A DNA stretch of 51,257 bases from Candidatus Nomurabacteria bacterium. GTDB lineage: Bacteria > Patescibacteriota > Minisyncoccia > Phycocordibacterales > UBA9973. Positions within the stretch are counted from its first letter, which is position 1. Each line of letters opens with the position of its first letter. A program made the position numbers and the translations under genes. The stretch is from assembly GCA_943356675.1 (NCBI GenBank), contig CALRFQ010000005.1, forward strand, positions 1 through 51,257, in the 5' to 3' direction. Under the pieces are notes generated by a model. It did no database searches, was not told where the DNA came from, and saw only the letters and a program-made list of their open reading frames with translations. Positions 47,921 to 51,257 of the stretch are shown one piece after another.

Positions 47921-48388
47921 ATCGTTATCAAAATTTTCTACAAAGGTAATCACCACTTTTCTATCACGCCCTTCTCCCTTTGATTCAGTCTTAATATCTT
48001 TCATTTGCTCTAGGAACATATGCATCACTCTTCTCTCAAAGGCTGGCATAGGCTCGGCTTCAATACTGCTCTTGAAGTACCTAGCACGCTCTGCAAGCAT
48101 ATGAGCAGTAGCACGAATAGAATCCATATGTTGCTTCTGGTAACCATTCACATCAATTTGTAAGTTCCTAAGTGCCTCTTCTCCATGTTCTTTCTCAGCC
48201 ATTTTCTTCACGAGGTGATTGAATGATTTAAGAGCCTCACCATCACGACCAATAAGGAATCTAGAATCAGGAGTAGAGATAGAACACCAAAGTGTGTCGC
48301 CATCTTCTGTGAAGGTGCATTCATTTATCTTGCATCCTGTAAGAGCGCAAACATTTTCTACGATTGTTTTAATATTTTTTGTATCCAT
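47912..48388 (-). CDS. jag: KH/R3H RNA-binding protein Jag (KhpB)
   Basis: 158 residues. The KH domain (about 30-80) has its GxxG loop as GRDG (47-50, FLIGRDGEALKSFNHLV). The R3H domain (about 90-158) has the R119-x3-H123 signature (ERRVMHMFL) and the typical MPAFERR. Jag/KhpB binds RNA and in firmicutes affects cell elongation and division. The N-terminal Jag-N domain of larger homologues is absent. It lies 3 nt after yidC as the last gene of the rpmH-rnpA-yidC-jag block, a conserved order. It ends at the bidirectional terminator. Confidence 0.92.
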   Translation of the reverse strand: MDTKNIKTIVENVCALTGCKINECTFTEDGDTLWCSISTPDSRFLIGRDGEALKSFNHLVKKMAEKEHGEEALRNLQIDVNGYQKQHMDSIRATAHMLAERARYFKSSIEAEPMPAFERRVMHMFLEQMKDIKTESKGEGRDRKVVITFVENFDNDKI

Positions 48389-48391
48389 AAA

Positions 48392-49153
48392 TTAATTCAT
48401 GCGTTCTGCTACTACCTTTCCCACAGGAGTCGGCTTCGCAGGTAATGTTCTTCTAATATACATCTCTTGCAGAATAGTGTAAATATTACTTGTAACCCAA
48501 TAGATGGCTACACCTGCAGAGAATTTGTACGCAATGAAACCAATAAATACTGGGAGGATGTATTTTATGTTTATAGCCATAGAATCTGAGAGTTGTTCTT
48601 GGAAAGTCTGGTCCTCCTTTTTTACATTTGGGTCCTTCTTCGGTAGGGGACTTGCATAATAGCCTTGTAGAAATTGCGATACTCCAGCAAGTATTGCTAG
48701 AACTAGTGAATTACCATGAAGATCTAATACCCCTAGAAACATAGTATGCATACTGGTAGGCATCTGTATGAAGCTATATAAAGGACCTGTCTCAAGTGAA
48801 AGACCCCTCAAGAAAACATAATAAAGTGCAAATATCACTGGGAGCTGAACTAAAACAAGTAAAAGTCCTGAAAATGGATTAATATCATAATCCTTATATA
48901 ATGCAAAGGTTTTTTTAGCTTGTTCTTCTTTGTTTGGGAAGTCAGTCTTTATCTTCTTGAGCATTGGGGCCAGCTCTTTCATTATAATCTGACTCTTAAT
49001 AGACTTCTTGGATAGGGGGTAAAGTATGAATTTAACAAGAATTGTAAGGATAATAATAGCAAAGCCCACATCACCCATAGTGACATTGTTTATTATAAAT
49101 ATTAGAGCGTTATATATTGGCTGATAGAAAACTGTATTCCATAGTGTATGCAT
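48392..49153 (-). CDS. yidC: Membrane protein insertase YidC/Oxa1
   Basis: 253 residues without the large periplasmic domain of proteobacterial YidC, so the gram-positive/Oxa1 type. Helix 1 is GFAIIILTILVKFILYPLSK; the coiled cytoplasmic hairpin runs from about 50 to 85 (ELAPMLKKIKTDFPNKEEQ). Further helices are FSGLLLVLVQLPVIFALYYV, MFLGVLDLHGNSLVLAILAG, and YILPVFIGFIAYKFSAGVAI followed by YWVTSNIYTILQE. The conserved positive residue in the groove of helix 1 is Lys41 here instead of the usual Arg. It inserts membrane proteins such as those of the secretion locus. Between rnpA and jag. Confidence 0.95.
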   Translation of the reverse strand: MHTLWNTVFYQPIYNALIFIINNVTMGDVGFAIIILTILVKFILYPLSKKSIKSQIIMKELAPMLKKIKTDFPNKEEQAKKTFALYKDYDINPFSGLLLVLVQLPVIFALYYVFLRGLSLETGPLYSFIQMPTSMHTMFLGVLDLHGNSLVLAILAGVSQFLQGYYASPLPKKDPNVKKEDQTFQEQLSDSMAINIKYILPVFIGFIAYKFSAGVAIYWVTSNIYTILQEMYIRRTLPAKPTPVGKVVAERMN

Positions 49154-49194
49154 TCATCTATTGTACACGAGGAATGCATATTTTCAAACTGAAA

Positions 49195-49527
49195 CTATAA
49201 TAAAAGGTTGGCTTTTTTAAGCAAAGATATTACATCACTTGAAATATCCATCGAGCTAACATTTTTAGCTTCTTTTTTGAAGAAAAACACACCCACAGAG
49301 TTAGTTGTATTTAGGGGATAAAGTATTGAATAACCCTTTCTTCTAAGTTTATTTCTATCAACAGCGAGTTTGGCTACTGATTTTGGGGCTACAAAAGCAA
49401 AATGGCTATATAAATCAAGGCTTTTTGGCATATAACGCAAATAAAGAAGGTTCCCGTGTGTGGTTTTACCTTCCTTGAGCACTGTATCAAATAAAGACTT
49501 TGTGACTCTTCTATGCTTTGAGAGCAT
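49195..49527 (-). CDS. rnpA: Ribonuclease P protein component
   Basis: A 110-residue protein cofactor of RNase P, needed for 5' maturation of tRNA. The basic RNR-type motif is visible as KLAVDRNKLRRKGYSI (about 55-70), preceded by the aromatic/RNA-binding YSHFAFVAPKSVAKL. Start MLSKHRRVTKSLFDTVLKEG is typical (LxKxxR...F..v...G). Follows rpmH by 5 nt, the normal arrangement. The RNase P RNA gene is not in the window. Confidence 0.93.
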   Translation of the reverse strand: MLSKHRRVTKSLFDTVLKEGKTTHGNLLYLRYMPKSLDLYSHFAFVAPKSVAKLAVDRNKLRRKGYSILYPLNTTNSVGVFFFKKEAKNVSSMDISSDVISLLKKANLLL

Positions 49528-49532
49528 GAAAA

Positions 49533-49667
49533 TTAAATAGCGATCTTTGCGCGACCTTTTTGGCGTCTAGCTTTTAGAACTCTTTTACCATTTGGAGTCT
49601 TAGAACGCACGAGAAATCCGTGTGTTTTAGCTCTTTTTCTCTTATTTGGCTGGTATGTTTGAGACAT
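49533..49667 (-). CDS. rpmH: 50S ribosomal protein L34
   Basis: 44 residues from ATG 49667 ([18 protein letters not shown]), with the universal [12 protein letters not shown].vR...NG..VL..RR.KGR pattern. The frame is open upstream to ATG 49721, but the extra 18 residues are not part of L34, and the minus-strand TATATT hexamer (49674-49679) ends 6 nt before ATG 49667. The shorter form is therefore correct and probably leaderless. First gene of the leftward origin operon. Confidence 0.96.
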   Translation of the reverse strand: MSQTYQPNKRKRAKTHGFLVRSKTPNGKRVLKARRQKGRAKIAI

Positions 49668-49673
49668 AGGACA

Positions 49674-49702
49674 AATATATACTAAAACAGGCCATAAAGC
49701 AA
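49674..49702 (-). promoter_or_regulatory. rpmH promoter, leaderless
   Basis: On the minus strand TTGCTT (49697-49702), 17 bp, TATATT (49674-49679), then 6 nt to the ATG at 49667. Confidence 0.6.
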
Positions 49703-49713
49703 GTGTATAGGGG

Positions 49714-49741
49714 TTATCCACCTATTCACAGGTTATTAACA
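49714..49741 (+). promoter_or_regulatory. DnaA-box-like cluster upstream of dnaA
   Basis: Three sites close to TTATNCACA in a row: TTATCCACC (49714), CTATTCACA (49722) and TTATTAACA (49733), each with one mismatch. They lie between the divergent rpmH and dnaA promoters: possible left part of oriC and/or dnaA autoregulation. Confidence 0.65.
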
Positions 49742-49783
49742 GGTTAATTAAGATATAGATTATTGCCCTAGGGAAAGAACTTG

Positions 49784-49789
49784 TATAAT
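49784..49789 (+). promoter_or_regulatory. -10 element of dnaA, leaderless geometry
   Basis: TATAAT, 7 nt before the ATG at 49797. Confidence 0.6.
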
Positions 49790-49796
49790 AGTACCC

Positions 49797-51146
49797 ATGA
49801 TACCATTTAAAGACCTCTGGAATAGTTGCTTACTAGATATTGAGGCAAACACATCTCGCGCCAACTTCACAACTTGGTTTAAAAATACATCTATCGTAAA
49901 AGAAGATCAAGGAACTTTATATATTGGTGTACCAAATGAGTTTGTAAAAGACTGGCTCTACAATAAATTTCATAAATTAATAGTGAAGACTCTCATGACA
50001 CACGGGGGAGACATAAGAAGTGTTGAATATATAATAATTAAGTATGAACCTCAAACTACAGCAAAAGAAAATACTCAAATAAAACCTCAAACAAACAAAG
50101 AACTACCTCTTACTGATTTGTATATAAACAAAGAAGATAACTTAAACCCTAAATACACATTTAATTCTTTTATTGTGGGTCCTTTTAATGAGCTTGCATA
50201 TGCTGTGGCACAATCAATCCTAAATAATCCTGGTCACAACTACAATCCATTCTTTGTGTATGGAGGCACAGGGCTTGGTAAAACTCATATGATCCAATCA
50301 ATAGGAAATAGTATAAAAACAAAATACCCAAATAAGAAAATTTTGTATGTAAGCTTAGAGAGGTTCTCTATTGACTATGTGACTTCACTTCAAAATAAAA
50401 CTCCAAACGCCTTCAAAGAGAAATACAGAAAGTATGATGTAATAATAATGGATGACATCCAATTTATCTCAGGTAAAGATAAAACACAAGAAGAACTCTT
50501 TCATTTATTCAACACTCTATATGAAAGCAATAGGCAAATTATCTTTTCTTCAGATAAACACCCAAACTTCATTCAGGGTTTGGAAGAAAGATTACTATCA
50601 AGACTTTCCTCTGGTATGACAGTGCAAATAGTAGAGCCTGATTATGAATCAAGACTTGCTATAATTAAAGCCAAAATAACGCAAAACAACTACCAGCTTG
50701 ATGAAGATGTCATTTCTTATCTTGCAGCCTCTCTGGAGGGCAACATACGCGAATTAGAGGGTAGTCTAAACGCACTCATTGCCCAATCAAATCTAAAAAA
50801 TAAAAGTATTTCTCTTACTGAAGCTAAAGCTTTAATTAAAAACAACATAAAACCAAAAAAAAATGTGGCTATAAAAGAAATAGTGGCTACAATCGCTGAA
50901 TACTACAATATAGAAGAAGCTAGTATTTATGAAAAAACAAGAAGAAAAGAAATAGTAAGAGCTCGACAAGTAATAATGTATATACTCCGCGAAGACTTCA
51001 GTATTTCATACCCACTCATTGGCCAAAAGCTTGGGGGTAAAGATCATACAACAGTAATACACTCACATTTGAAAATTAAAAAAGATTTAATTACAGATCC
51101 GGGGTTAGTTCAAGAGATAGAGAAGATTAGAATCATGTTTAAATAG
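49797..51146 (+). CDS. dnaA: Chromosomal replication initiator DnaA
   Basis: 449 residues, full length. Domain I is about 1-80 (FKDLWNSCLLDIEANTSRAN then FTTWF), and domain II a short Lys/Thr-rich linker (about 85-112). Domain III is AAA+ with Walker A GGTGLGKT (156-163), Walker B VIIMDDIQF (D219, D220), sensor I FSSDKHP and the sensor II/arginine region ERLLSRLSSGMTV. Domain IV is the DNA-binding helix-turn-helix with RARQVIMYILRE and the signature GKDHTTVIHSH. It binds DnaA boxes and opens the origin. Boxes lie on both sides of the gene, and dnaN is expected just beyond the window. Confidence 0.98.
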   Translation: MIPFKDLWNSCLLDIEANTSRANFTTWFKNTSIVKEDQGTLYIGVPNEFVKDWLYNKFHKLIVKTLMTHGGDIRSVEYIIIKYEPQTTAKENTQIKPQTNKELPLTDLYINKEDNLNPKYTFNSFIVGPFNELAYAVAQSILNNPGHNYNPFFVYGGTGLGKTHMIQSIGNSIKTKYPNKKILYVSLERFSIDYVTSLQNKTPNAFKEKYRKYDVIIMDDIQFISGKDKTQEELFHLFNTLYESNRQIIFSSDKHPNFIQGLEERLLSRLSSGMTVQIVEPDYESRLAIIKAKITQNNYQLDEDVISYLAASLEGNIRELEGSLNALIAQSNLKNKSISLTEAKALIKNNIKPKKNVAIKEIVATIAEYYNIEEASIYEKTRRKEIVRARQVIMYILREDFSISYPLIGQKLGGKDHTTVIHSHLKIKKDLITDPGLVQEIEKIRIMFK

Positions 51147-51147
51147 G

Positions 51148-51257
51148 TGTGGATAAAGATATGTGTAAATGTGGATAAGTAAGGTAAAAAAGCTAATAGG
51201 TTAATATTTTAAAAAATGATTAATGAGATATTAAAAATAAATAACTTTATAAAAAAC
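51148..51257. other. Probable oriC: two perfect DnaA boxes and an AT-rich stretch
   Basis: TGTGGATAA, the complement of TTATCCACA, occurs at 51148-51156 and 51170-51178, with a weaker TGTGTAAAT at 51162-51170. From 51179 to the window end the sequence is strongly AT-rich with short A/T runs, as expected for an unwinding element. It follows dnaA directly, the common place of bacterial origins. The element may continue beyond the window. Confidence 0.7.

Noticed and set aside
49668-49721. N-terminal extension of L34 from ATG 49721
   Set aside because: The extra 18 residues are not part of L34 and overlap the rpmH promoter and DnaA-box region.

Overview
The window looks like a chromosome segment, next to the replication origin, of a Candidate Phyla Radiation (Patescibacteria, probably Parcubacteria-type) bacterium. 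The basis is gene content, not a database search: a PrgI/VirB4/VirB6-like secretion locus rich in large secreted Asp/Cys-repeat proteins, a DUF5663-like protein, a PaaX/Cas2-like small regulator, and AT-rich, compact housekeeping genes in standard code that mostly lack Shine-Dalgarno sequences. The right end carries the classical origin block: jag, yidC, rnpA and rpmH leftward, dnaA rightward, with DnaA-box-like sequences on both sides of dnaA.

Layout. 1-4.2 kb: a TrmB-like regulator cut by the left edge, two small unknown genes, exonuclease III, a Xer-type recombinase, ribosomal protein S15 and a NYN-domain protein. 4.2-11 kb: metabolism, with a GlmU-like left-handed beta-helix protein, a threonine dehydrogenase/2-amino-3-ketobutyrate CoA ligase pair (threonine to glycine plus acetyl-CoA), GlmS, and a phosphoglucose/phosphomannose isomerase. 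11-18.7 kb: a membrane protein, PNPase with a structured leader, a membrane-anchored unknown, a DksA/TraR zinc protein, ComM/YifB, the PaaX/Cas2-like gene between 25-bp direct repeats, and a second TrmB regulator. 18.8-28.9 kb: a radical SAM protein, an envelope M23/LysM hydrolase pair, a 1089-residue unknown, a DUF5663-like protein, a UvrD/PcrA helicase and RsmA. 28.9-47.9 kb: an eleven-gene type IV secretion/pilus-like locus (EF-hand anchor, two Asp/Cys-repeat surface proteins, VirB6-like, PrgI, split VirB4, a VirB2-like pilin fused to a lysozyme-like domain). I see no relaxase and no VirD4 coupling protein in it. 47.9-51.3 kb: the origin block.

The most unusual signal lies between genes. 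Seven copies of a roughly 100-130 bp structured element occur at 5.2, 6.3, 9.7, 9.8, 15.5, 15.6 and 28.0 kb. Each has a long outer stem enclosing a short hairpin capped by a GACG (once GGCG) tetraloop and a second, usually AT-rich hairpin, which makes a three-way junction. Closely related copies differ by paired or G.U-compatible changes, and two places carry mirror-image double copies, much as REP/BIME elements do. I do not recognise this family.

A second theme is transcription. At about fifteen transcription-unit heads a -10 hexamer ends only 6-8 nt before the start codon, which predicts leaderless mRNAs. This also corrects several starts (positions 22349, 28116, 43778, and 49667 on the minus strand). 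Two operons of the secretion locus share one identical promoter module. No rRNA, tRNA, CRISPR array or transposase was found.
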